A stretch of DNA of 44,333 bases from Anaerococcus hydrogenalis DSM 7454 (GTDB lineage: Bacteria > Bacillota > Clostridia > Tissierellales > Peptoniphilaceae): contig NZ_ABXA01000032.1 of assembly GCF_000173355.1 (NCBI RefSeq), forward strand, positions 1-44,333, in the 5' to 3' direction. How positions within the stretch are numbered: position 1 is the first letter of the stretch; every line of letters begins with the position of its first letter. The position numbers and the translations under genes are program-made. Shown here in pieces: positions 7,822 through 13,648 of this stretch. Under the pieces are notes generated by a model. It searched no databases and was not told the origin of the DNA. It saw only the letters and a list, made by a program, of their open reading frames with translations.

Positions 7822-7849
7822 TTGCTTTTTCCTTGTATTTTAGTATAAT
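7822..7849 (+). promoter_or_regulatory. Promoter of antitoxin-like RNA 2
   Basis: TTGCTT (7822-7827), 16-bp spacer, TATAAT (7844-7849). Confidence 0.7.
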
Positions 7850-7855
7850 GAAATT

Positions 7856-7919
7856 ACTAAGAGATATGAAAATATACAACCAATCAAAAAAAGCAGGAGC
7901 GGCAACTCCTGCTTTTTTT
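7856..7919 (+). ncRNA. Antisense-type small RNA 2 (putative antitoxin)
   Basis: This RNA of about 64 nt ends at GCAGGAG-CGGCAA-CTCCTGC with T7. Its body (ACTAAGAGATATGAA and CAACCAATCA, 7857-7885) matches the plus-strand sequence over the start region of peptide 2 (7994-8019: ACTAGAGATATGAA, AACCAATCA). It does not match units 1 or 3, so its pairing would be specific. Confidence 0.65.
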
Positions 7920-7921
7920 GC

Positions 7922-8011
7922 CTAATTATCGTCAATATATCTATCTAAAAATTTACAAATATAGTGGCAAATTATACCTGCTAAGATAGAAAGTACTAGA
8001 GATATGAACAA
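7922..8011 (-). CDS. Small hydrophobic peptide 2 (putative type I toxin)
   Basis: This 29-residue peptide starts at a TTG placed 7 bases after AGGGGG. It has a hydrophobic segment FISLVLSILAGIICHYIC and a charged tail KFLDRYIDDN. It is clearly homologous to peptide 1 (shared SILAG, C..K.LDRY and a D-N ending). The predicted mRNA starts near 8054 with an extended -10 at 8061-8066 and a 5' hairpin (8030-8054), and ends at the shared bidirectional hairpin 7893-7912. Membrane toxicity is inferred from family architecture and the antisense partner. Confidence 0.65.
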   Translation of the reverse strand: MFISLVLSILAGIICHYICKFLDRYIDDN

Positions 8012-8029
8012 ACCAATCACCCCCTAACT

Positions 8030-8068
8030 GTTACCAGTTTAGGTTGACGATAACAAAAATATTATATC
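8030..8068 (-). promoter_or_regulatory. Promoter and 5' hairpin of peptide 2 mRNA
   Basis: The extended -10 TGATATAAT has its hexamer at 8061-8066. The 5' hairpin GTTATC..GGTAAC (8049-8054 with 8030-8035) is the same design as in unit 1. Confidence 0.6.
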
Positions 8069-8106
8069 ATAATTTTTATTTCTCAGTTTTAGCATGAAAA
8101 TTTTCA

Positions 8107-8134
8107 TTGATTTTTTATTTTAAATAAGTATATT
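8107..8134 (+). promoter_or_regulatory. Promoter of orphan small RNA
   Basis: TTGATT (8107-8112), 16-bp spacer, TATATT (8129-8134). Confidence 0.5.
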
Positions 8135-8140
8135 GTTTTT

Positions 8141-8200
8141 GAGTAAAAGAATATAGATTCATGGAATCAAAAAAGCAGGATGACAAATCTTGCTTTTTTT
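8141..8200 (+). ncRNA. Orphan antitoxin-like small RNA
   Basis: The layout is the same as the other small RNAs: a promoter, about 30 nt of unique sequence (GAATATAGATTCATGGAATC) and a diverged terminator, GCAGGA..TCTTGC with T7. The next unit's promoter begins inside this terminator, so there is no room for an opposing peptide gene. It is probably what remains of a unit that lost its toxin, or an RNA acting in trans. Confidence 0.5.
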
Positions 8201-8218
8201 CTTATGTCTTAGTATAAT
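8190..8218 (+). promoter_or_regulatory. Promoter of antitoxin-like RNA 3
   Basis: TTGCTT (8190-8195), 17-bp spacer, TATAAT (8213-8218). The -35 lies in the 3' arm of the orphan RNA's terminator. Confidence 0.7.
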
Positions 8219-8224
8219 GAAAAT

Positions 8225-8288
8225 GACTAAAGGAACATATAGTTCATTGTAAGACTAAAAAAGCAGGAGGGCCAACTCCTGCTTTTTT
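8225..8288 (+). ncRNA. Antisense-type small RNA 3 (putative antitoxin)
   Basis: This RNA of about 64 nt ends at GCAGGAG-GGCCAA-CTCCTGC with T6. Bases 8229-8252 (AAAGGAACATATA, TTCATTGTAAG) match the plus-strand sequence over the start codon and ribosome site of peptide 3 (8372-8399: AAAGGAACATATA, TTCATTGCAAG). It is specific to this unit. Confidence 0.65.
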
Positions 8289-8294
8289 ACTTGG

Positions 8295-8393
8295 CTAGTT
8301 ATCGCAGTTGTCATTGGCATCTAACCATTTACAAATAAAATGACCAATTATATTTGTCAAAATGCCAATTATAAAGGAACATATAATTTTCAT
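8295..8393 (-). CDS. Small hydrophobic peptide 3 (putative type I toxin)
   Basis: This 32-residue peptide has a standard ATG and a GGAGGTG ribosome site. It has a hydrophobic core (IICSFIIGILTNIIGHFIC) and the tail KWLDANDNCDN. It shares the C-K-W/F-L-D motif and D-N ending with peptides 1 and 2 but is the most diverged. The mRNA starts near 8434 (extended -10 at 8441-8446). Its 5' hairpin GTTATC..GATAAC is fully paired, where units 1 and 2 use a G-U pair. Of the three, this copy has the clearest start signals. Confidence 0.7.
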   Translation of the reverse strand: MKIICSFIIGILTNIIGHFICKWLDANDNCDN

Positions 8394-8411
8394 TGCAAGC
8401 ACCTCCATTCT

Positions 8412-8448
8412 GTTATCAGATTGGATGCGATAACAATGTAATTATATC
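8412..8448 (-). promoter_or_regulatory. Promoter and 5' hairpin of peptide 3 mRNA
   Basis: The extended -10 TGATATAAT has its hexamer at 8441-8446. The hairpin pairs 8429-8434 with 8412-8417. Confidence 0.6.
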
Positions 8449-8508
8449 ATAATAAAATTGAAAATTTAGAGGTAGATTTATGAGAAAAAAGAAAAACAAA
8501 AGTATTTT

Positions 8509-8769
8509 ATGGAAAAACTTCACCAAATTTACAATGATAAAAATTTAAATTTAACTGAAACTTGTAGGAAAAAAATTTTAGACCAATATAAAGAATTATT
8601 AAATAATAAGACAAATATAAATTATGCCTCATATAAGCTCTATCCATATTTGAGAGATGCCCTTTATGACAATAAGGACTCCGAACTTTTAGGTGATTTT
8701 ATGAAAATTATTTTAAAATACAGGTGGAAGGCATATTTTGCAATGATTTTACCTGTAAGCTTTAAGTAG
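8509..8769 (+). CDS. Hypothetical small protein, start uncertain
   Basis: This 86-residue protein is hydrophilic, lysine/tyrosine rich, with a hydrophobic end (AYFAMILPVSF). I do not recognise it. The ATG at 8509 has no convincing ribosome site, while an ATG at 8480 with AGAGGT upstream opens a different frame that ends after 22 codons. Adding one A in the A6 run near 8485-8490 would join the two into MRKKEKQKYFMEKLHQIYN.., so this may be another homopolymer-broken gene starting at 8480. It lies between the small-RNA array and element C. Confidence 0.4.
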   Translation: MEKLHQIYNDKNLNLTETCRKKILDQYKELLNNKTNINYASYKLYPYLRDALYDNKDSELLGDFMKIILKYRWKAYFAMILPVSFK

Positions 8770-8794
8770 TTAATTTAAAATAATATATAAGTCA

Positions 8795-8822
8795 ATAAAA
8801 AAAGTAGGAAGATATATCCTAC
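8795..8822. terminator. Terminator hairpin beside element C
   Basis: GTAGGA-AGATATA-TCCTAC (8804-8822) is followed in the minus direction by T7 (A-run 8797-8803). It probably terminates the transporter pair on the minus strand. Only the half ATCCTAC is repeated at 9028-9034 on the far side of element C. Confidence 0.6.
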
Positions 8823-9027
8823 CAGTCTGTTGACAAACTAAAAATTCTTCCATTTCGAGCGAACGTAGTGAATCGAGAAATCTCATGAGATCTCTCCGTG
8901 CTTTCGCACTTAATTTTAGGGATAAATGTGCAAAATCAATGCACATTTATCTAGTCGAGATGGTACGTAGCTTAATTTTTATTTTAAAATAAATTATTAT
9001 ATATATTCATACTTTGTCTACGCTCTG
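8823..9027. mobile_element. Interspersed element C (MITE-like), inverted orientation
   Basis: This 205-bp copy is in the opposite orientation to D-F. It begins CAGTCTGTTGACAAACTAAAA and ends TTCATACTTTGTCTACGCTCTG. It contains the GAGAAATCTC hairpin, GTGC..GCAC, and the variable-stem hairpin GATAAATGTGC..GCACATTTATC with loop AAAATCAAT. It carries no coding sequence. The flanking duplication is partial: a full hairpin on the left, a half on the right. Confidence 0.75.
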
Positions 9028-9039
9028 ATCCTACTTTTT

Positions 9040-9600
9040 TTACAATTTAAACACAATTCCAAAAACTGCCCCCATCCCTATTATTAATAAGGGATGGATT
9101 TTTTTGTATTTTCTTAATAAAAATAAAAATCCTATAAACAAAACAAGCTGAATTATTTGGAATAAATCTAGGAAATTTCCTGTTTTTTGGTATAATTTCA
9201 CATTAAATAAGGAAATCACCATTACATTTAACATAGCACCCAAGATAAGGCCTGCCGTTGATGGCCTTATATATTCAAAGGCATTTTTTACCCTAAGAGA
9301 TTTTTTAAATTTATCCATAGATTTTGCTATTATTAAAACTATTATTATTGCAGGACTTATTAAAGAAAAAGTTGCAAGAATTGCCCCAACAATTCCATAG
9401 GCCTTATATCCTGCAAAACTTGCTGCATTTATTCCAATTGCCCCTGGAGTTGATTCTGAAACTGCAATCATATCTAATAATTCTTCACTTGTAAACCAAT
9501 CATAATTTTCTGCCATTTTTTGTAGGAAGGGAAAAGTTGCCATTCCTCCTCCTATTGCAAAAAGTCCAGTTTTGAAAAATTCCCACATCAAGCTAAGCAT
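9040..9600 (-). CDS. Chromate-transporter family protein, C-terminal-type half
   Basis: This 186-residue membrane protein is one half of a split (short-chain) CHR transporter pair. It has the GGGMATFPFLQKM signature near the N-terminus and the conserved STPGAIGINAASFAGYK stretch, then four to five hydrophobic segments. I chose the ATG at 9600, after GGAGGAAAAT, over an in-frame ATG at 9633. This start overlaps the stop of the upstream half by 8 bases, so translation is probably coupled. The two halves presumably form a heterodimer. The family name implies chromate efflux, but the true substrate of many anaerobe members is unknown. Confidence 0.85.
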   Translation of the reverse strand: MLSLMWEFFKTGLFAIGGGMATFPFLQKMAENYDWFTSEELLDMIAVSESTPGAIGINAASFAGYKAYGIVGAILATFSLISPAIIIVLIIAKSMDKFKKSLRVKNAFEYIRPSTAGLILGAMLNVMVISLFNVKLYQKTGNFLDLFQIIQLVLFIGFLFLLRKYKKIHPLLIIGMGAVFGIVFKL

Positions 9601-10126
9601 ATTTTCCTCCAAAAAGAATTCCAAAAATTCCACAAGCTATAACGATAATTATGGGTGAAATTGAAAATATTCCAATTGCTATAAAAGTTAATAAAAATAT
9701 TAAAATTTTTATTTTTGTATTAGCTGTTTTTTTTACCATATTTATTACTGTATTTAAAACTAAGGCTGAAACTGCAATCCTAATTCCGGCAAAGGCGTGT
9801 TGGATGATTAGTAAATGGGAAAATTCTTTTAAAAAATTAGCAATAAGGGTGATGATTATTATTGATGGGGTGATAAAGCCCAAAGATGCAATTATTCCTC
9901 CCAAATTGCCTTTTCTTTTTCTCCCACAAAATGTTGATGTATTTACAGCAATTATTCCTGGTGTTGTTTGGCCTATTGCATAATAATCTAGCATTTCTTC
10001 TTCTGTAATCCACTTTCTTTTATCAACCAATTCCCTTTGTAAAAGAGGAAGCATGGCATAGCCTCCTCCAAAGGTAAAGGCCCCTATTTTAAAAAAAGTT
10101 ATGTAAAGATCTAATAATATTTTCAT
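9593..10126 (-). CDS. Chromate-transporter family protein, N-terminal-type half
   Basis: This 177-residue partner of the previous gene has the matching signature FGGGYAMLPLLQREL at about 19-33 and QTTPGIIAVNTSTFCGRK, followed by hydrophobic helices. It starts at 10126 with AAAGGAGAATTAAA. Both halves show the internal similarity expected from gene duplication. Predicted to be an inner-membrane anion transporter working as a pair. It lies divergent from the GNAT gene. Confidence 0.85.
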   Translation of the reverse strand: MKILLDLYITFFKIGAFTFGGGYAMLPLLQRELVDKRKWITEEEMLDYYAIGQTTPGIIAVNTSTFCGRKRKGNLGGIIASLGFITPSIIIITLIANFLKEFSHLLIIQHAFAGIRIAVSALVLNTVINMVKKTANTKIKILIFLLTFIAIGIFSISPIIIVIACGIFGILFGGKYA

Positions 10127-10180
10127 TTTAATTCTCCTTTTAATTTATTATAGCACAAGGGGAGACTTTGGCTAAATTGC

Positions 10181-10208
10181 TTGAATAGAGCCTTTTTATT
10201 AGTATAAT
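10181..10208 (+). promoter_or_regulatory. Promoter of the GNAT-HAD pair
   Basis: TTGAAT (10181-10186), 16-bp spacer, TATAAT (10203-10208), 32 bases before the GNAT start. Confidence 0.65.
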
Positions 10209-10240
10209 AATTTTTATAGCGATTAAATGAAAGGAATTTT

Positions 10241-10780
10241 ATGAATTTAACTTTATCAGACTCCTACTTAAAGTATTTAAATGAAATTAATGATTTATAT
10301 ATAGAAGCTTTTCCAAAGGCTGAAAGAAAACCAATGGATCAAATTATTAAAGTTTGCCAAAATGGTTACGGAAGAATTATTCCAATTTTGATGGATGATG
10401 AATTTGTTGGGATGTTTATAACCCTTGATTCTGATGGTGATAATACACTTTTAATTGATTATTTTGCAATAAAAAGTGATTACAGGGGCCTAAGTCTTGG
10501 TTCAAAAGCTATTGAGCTTTTAAATGAGATGGAAAATAAAACTATAATTATTGAGATTGAACCTTGTGTAAATGAGGCTAGCAATCTTTTGCAAAGGCAA
10601 AAAAGAAAGAAATTTTATGAAAATCTCGGTTTTAAGCAAACTGACATAAATATTTCTTGGTTCGGGGTTGATTTGGAATTAATGAGCCTTAATAAGACTA
10701 TTAATTTTAACCACTACATGGACTTATTAACTTCAATTTTCCCAAGGGCTTATATTGAAGAGAACATTAAGCTTACTTAA
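10241..10780 (+). CDS. GNAT family N-acetyltransferase
   Basis: This 179-residue protein has the GNAT core: substrate-side helices (LYIEAFPKAERKP), strand-turn MDDEFVGMFITLD, beta-4 LLIDYFAIKSDYRGLSLGSKAIELL (acetyl-CoA pyrophosphate loop, here RGLSLGSKA) and the later KFYENLGF motif typical of the fold. The substrate cannot be told. GAAAGGAATTTT precedes the start. It is co-directional with the HAD gene 16 bp downstream, and both probably come from the promoter at 10181-10208. Confidence 0.8.
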   Translation: MNLTLSDSYLKYLNEINDLYIEAFPKAERKPMDQIIKVCQNGYGRIIPILMDDEFVGMFITLDSDGDNTLLIDYFAIKSDYRGLSLGSKAIELLNEMENKTIIIEIEPCVNEASNLLQRQKRKKFYENLGFKQTDINISWFGVDLELMSLNKTINFNHYMDLLTSIFPRAYIEENIKLT

Positions 10781-10796
10781 ATCTTAAGGAGATTTT

Positions 10797-11450
10797 ATGA
10801 AATTATTATTTGATTGTGATGGAACTATTCTTGATTCTATGCATATATGGCTAGAACCTATTGGGAAATTGTTGGATGCTTATAATTTTAAACTTACAAC
10901 TGAACAAAAGGGACAAATTGAAGCCTTGACTTTTATTGATACAGTAAGGTGGTTAAATAAAAATGTCTGTCCTGAAAGAAGCGAGGAAGATATAATAAAT
11001 TATTTTTCTGATACAATAACAGACGCCTACAAAAATTCTCTCATGCCAAAAGTTGGTGCTGAGAAAACTTTAAGAAAATTAAAGGATGAGGGCTATGATA
11101 TGTGTATTTGCTCTTCAACTGACAGGGTTCATTTGGAAAATGCCCTAAAAAGATTAGATCTTTTCGATTTATTTGATTTTATCCAAACACCTGATACAAT
11201 TGGTTATAAAAAAAATCAAATAGAATATTGGCAAGATGCCCTCGATAAATACCAAATAAAGGCTGAGGAAGCTGTTTTATTTGATGATGCCCTTTATGCT
11301 ATAAAAACAGCAAAAAAACTTGGCATAAAAATCGTAGGAATTAAAGATTTCCCTCACAACAAAAATGAGTGGGAAGAGATAAAAAAAGAATCTGATATAA
11401 TTCTTGATAATATAAAAGATCTTGATATGGAAAAAATTAAAAATTTATAA
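10797..11450 (+). CDS. HAD-superfamily phosphatase
   Basis: This 217-residue HAD hydrolase of the phosphoglycolate/beta-phosphoglucomutase-like subfamily has motif I DCDGT (Asp6 nucleophile, Asp8 acid/base), a helical cap, motif II CSSTD near residue 102, and motif IV VLFDDALYAIKTAKKLG near 162. It dephosphorylates small metabolites; the substrate is unknown. AAGGAG precedes the start. It ends just before the left hairpin copy of element D. Confidence 0.85.
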   Translation: MKLLFDCDGTILDSMHIWLEPIGKLLDAYNFKLTTEQKGQIEALTFIDTVRWLNKNVCPERSEEDIINYFSDTITDAYKNSLMPKVGAEKTLRKLKDEGYDMCICSSTDRVHLENALKRLDLFDLFDFIQTPDTIGYKKNQIEYWQDALDKYQIKAEEAVLFDDALYAIKTAKKLGIKIVGIKDFPHNKNEWEEIKKESDIILDNIKDLDMEKIKNL

Positions 11451-11455
11451 AAATA

Positions 11456-11475
11456 AAACCACCAAATGGTTGTTA
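11456..11475. terminator. Bidirectional terminator hairpin, left copy beside element D
   Basis: AAACCACC-AAAT-GGTTGTT is followed by a T-rich run in the minus direction. The near-identical right copy (11731-11750) is followed by T7 in the plus direction. Together they separate the convergent HAD and MATE genes. Confidence 0.65.
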
Positions 11476-11730
11476 CAAAGTGTAGACAAAGTATGAATGT
11501 AGATAATGATTTATTTAAAAATAAAAATTAAGCTATATACCATCTCGACTATATGATTGTACCTTGAGTTGGTACAATCATCCCTAAAACCAAGTGCGAA
11601 AGCACGAAGAATTTTGCGAAGCAAACGTGTTTTAGTGTGAGTGAAACGAACGCACGGAGAGATTTCACGAGATTTCTCCGCTCACTGCGTTCAGTCGAAA
11701 TGGATATTTTTTTAGTTTGTCAACAGTCTG
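11476..11730. mobile_element. Interspersed element D (MITE-like), terminator-flanked
   Basis: This 255-bp copy begins CAAAGTGTAGACAAAGTATGAA and ends TTTAGTTTGTCAACAGTCTG. Internally it has the CATCTCGAC arm, variable-stem hairpin GATTGTACC-TTGAGTT-GGTACAATC, a GTGCGAAAGCAC hairpin, GGAGAGATTTC..GAGATTTCTCC and the closing TCGAAATGG arm. The flanks are 20-bp copies of the terminator hairpin (11456-11475 and 11731-11750) differing at one base. Confidence 0.8.
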
Positions 11731-11775
11731 AAACCACCAAATGGTGGTTATTTTTTTGTTATTTTTGAAAAAATT

Positions 11776-13137
11776 TTATCTAAAATCCACAAATTTTAAA
11801 TTCTTTTTAATTTTCTTTCTCAAAAGATAAAGTGAAAGTATGCCCTTTATTATTGATGTTATGGTCATTGATAACCAAATTCCCAAAACTCCAAAATATG
11901 GGATTAATAAAAGTGAAATTGGGATTCTTGCTCCATTAAAAATTACAGAAATTATTGATGGAGTCCTTGTATCAGATAGGCCTTGGAAAATTCCTGTAGA
12001 TCCAATTTCTAAAGACATCATTAATTGGCTTGCTGAAAGAATTGCCAAATATTTTGCCCCCAAATTTATTGTTTCTAAATCTCCCGGCACAAAAACTTTA
12101 AATAAGGAATTTCTAAATCCAAAAAGAATAATACTTGCAATAAGTCCAATTGCCCCTACAAGTTTTAAACTTTCTTTTACGCCTTTTTTTACCCTATCAA
12201 CAAGTCCTGCCCCATAGTTTTGGGCAATCAAGGATTGGATTACAGCTTGGCAACCCTCGGTTGTTTTCCAAGAAATTGATTCAAGTTGACTTCCTATAGA
12301 ATAAACTGCAACTGGTTTTGGCCCAAAACCTGCCATAAGTTTATTTAAAATTATAGTTATAAGGGCATGGATACCACTTATAAAAGAAACTGGTAGACCC
12401 AATTTAAAAATTCTTTTTTGCCATTTTGTAGAAAGAGTAAAATTTTCTAAAGAATTTTTTATAACTCCGTCTTTTCTTTTCATCACAAATAAAAAAATTA
12501 TAAAAACAGTAGCCTGACCAGTAACTGTTGCAAAAGCTGCCCCTCTTATCCCCATAGCTGGAATTGGCCCAAGACCAAAAATAAAAATAGGGTCCAAAAT
12601 AATATTTAAAACAAGGCCAATTGTATTTATTTTAAAAGGAGTTACACTCTCACCAATAGAATAAAAGGCTTGGGAGAAAATAGGATTTAAAAAAACAAAA
12701 ACATAGCCTAGGGCAGTTATTGAAAGGTATTGGTTGGCAAATTTAGAAACCACATCTCCAAGCTTATAAAAATCAATAATATAAGTTTTAAAAGTTAAAA
12801 TCAAAATTATGTAAATAATTGAAGTAATAAAGCCTTGTAAATATCCATTTTGAAGGATCAAGGAGGTAAGTTTTTTATCTTTTCTTCCATAGGCTTGAGA
12901 GGCATAAACTCCTCCACCAATTTTTGCAATCAAAGAAAGGGCTTCAGCAATCCAAGCCAAAAAATATGAAACTCCAACAGCAGCTACAGCATTTGATCCA
13001 ATTCTTCCAATCCAAACCATATCAACCAAGGTGTAGGCTATTTGCACAAAGGCTGTAAGAGTTAGGGGAATCGATAAAAGTATCAAAGATTTTCCAATAT
13101 TTTCTTTTGTTAAGTCAATATCTTTTCTTTTTTCCAT
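11776..13137 (-). CDS. MATE family efflux transporter
   Basis: This 453-residue MatE protein has twelve expected membrane helices in two six-helix halves. The N-terminus (LILSIPLTLTAFVQIAYTLVDMVWIGRIGSNAVAAVG) carries the family hallmark. PAMGIRGAAFATVTGQ and LGVLGIWLSM mark equivalent loops of the two halves. It exports drugs or metabolites in exchange for Na+ or H+; the substrate is unknown. The start at 13137 follows AAAGGAGGTCTT. It converges on the HAD gene across element D. Confidence 0.9.
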   Translation of the reverse strand: MEKRKDIDLTKENIGKSLILLSIPLTLTAFVQIAYTLVDMVWIGRIGSNAVAAVGVSYFLAWIAEALSLIAKIGGGVYASQAYGRKDKKLTSLILQNGYLQGFITSIIYIILILTFKTYIIDFYKLGDVVSKFANQYLSITALGYVFVFLNPIFSQAFYSIGESVTPFKINTIGLVLNIILDPIFIFGLGPIPAMGIRGAAFATVTGQATVFIIFLFVMKRKDGVIKNSLENFTLSTKWQKRIFKLGLPVSFISGIHALITIILNKLMAGFGPKPVAVYSIGSQLESISWKTTEGCQAVIQSLIAQNYGAGLVDRVKKGVKESLKLVGAIGLIASIILFGFRNSLFKVFVPGDLETINLGAKYLAILSASQLMMSLEIGSTGIFQGLSDTRTPSIISVIFNGARIPISLLLIPYFGVLGIWLSMTITSIIKGILSLYLLRKKIKKNLKFVDFR

Positions 13138-13384
13138 AAGACCTCCTTTTATTTTGAATTTAAATTATTTTATCAAATTTTAAAAATTTTTTCTATAATT
13201 TATATGATATTCAATACCCTAGATTTTACAAAATATAAATTATTTTGTCAATAATTATCAATTTGTTTTTTAATTAATAATTTATACATTTATATTTGAC
13301 AAATTAAATAAATAAAATTTTCATAATTACTTAGTTTAAAAAATAATAGAAGACACATAGAATAAAAATAAAGTGGATTTTGAA

Positions 13385-13477
13385 ATGGAAAATTTTATAA
13401 TTGAAAGCGAAAAAAAAATTTCTATTTATTTAAAAGGGAATCAGAATTTTATATTTTATATTACTAACAAAATATAA
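13385..13477 (+). CDS. Possible 30-residue peptide upstream of a long hairpin
   Basis: This short frame (MENFIIESEKKISIYLKG..) lies alone in a 500-bp gene-free stretch and ends 12 bases before a 20-bp perfect hairpin. There is no strong ribosome site (only AAAGTGG at a distance) and it contains an A9 run. It could be a small gene, a degraded fragment, or chance. Nothing else was seen between 13138 and 13648 apart from the hairpin. Confidence 0.2.
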   Translation: MENFIIESEKKISIYLKGNQNFIFYITNKI

Positions 13478-13489
13478 AACAAAAAATAT

Positions 13490-13535
13490 AAAGGAGTTTA
13501 ATAATATATCTAAAAATATATTATTAAACTCCTTT
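13490..13535. repeat. Perfect 20-bp inverted repeat
   Basis: The arms AAAGGAGTTTAATAATATAT (13490-13509) and its exact complement (13516-13535) enclose the 6-base loop CTAAAA. Only T4 follows on the plus strand and there is an A-rich run on the other side. It may terminate the gntP operon, whose stop is 113 bases away, or the small frame to its left. The long perfect stem is unusual for a terminator here. Confidence 0.75.
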
Positions 13536-13648
13536 TGCTAAATGCACATTGTTAGCTATCATAAATATTAAATTCTAATTTTAAATTCATGACTACTAAA
13601 AACTTCACAATAAATAGATAAAAAACTTTTAAAATATTTTAATAAATT

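Noticed and set aside
7583-8282. The repeated GCAGGAG..CTCCTGC hairpins as a CRISPR array
   Set aside because: Spacing is irregular (about 300 bp), the repeats are terminators with T-runs, and no cas genes are near.
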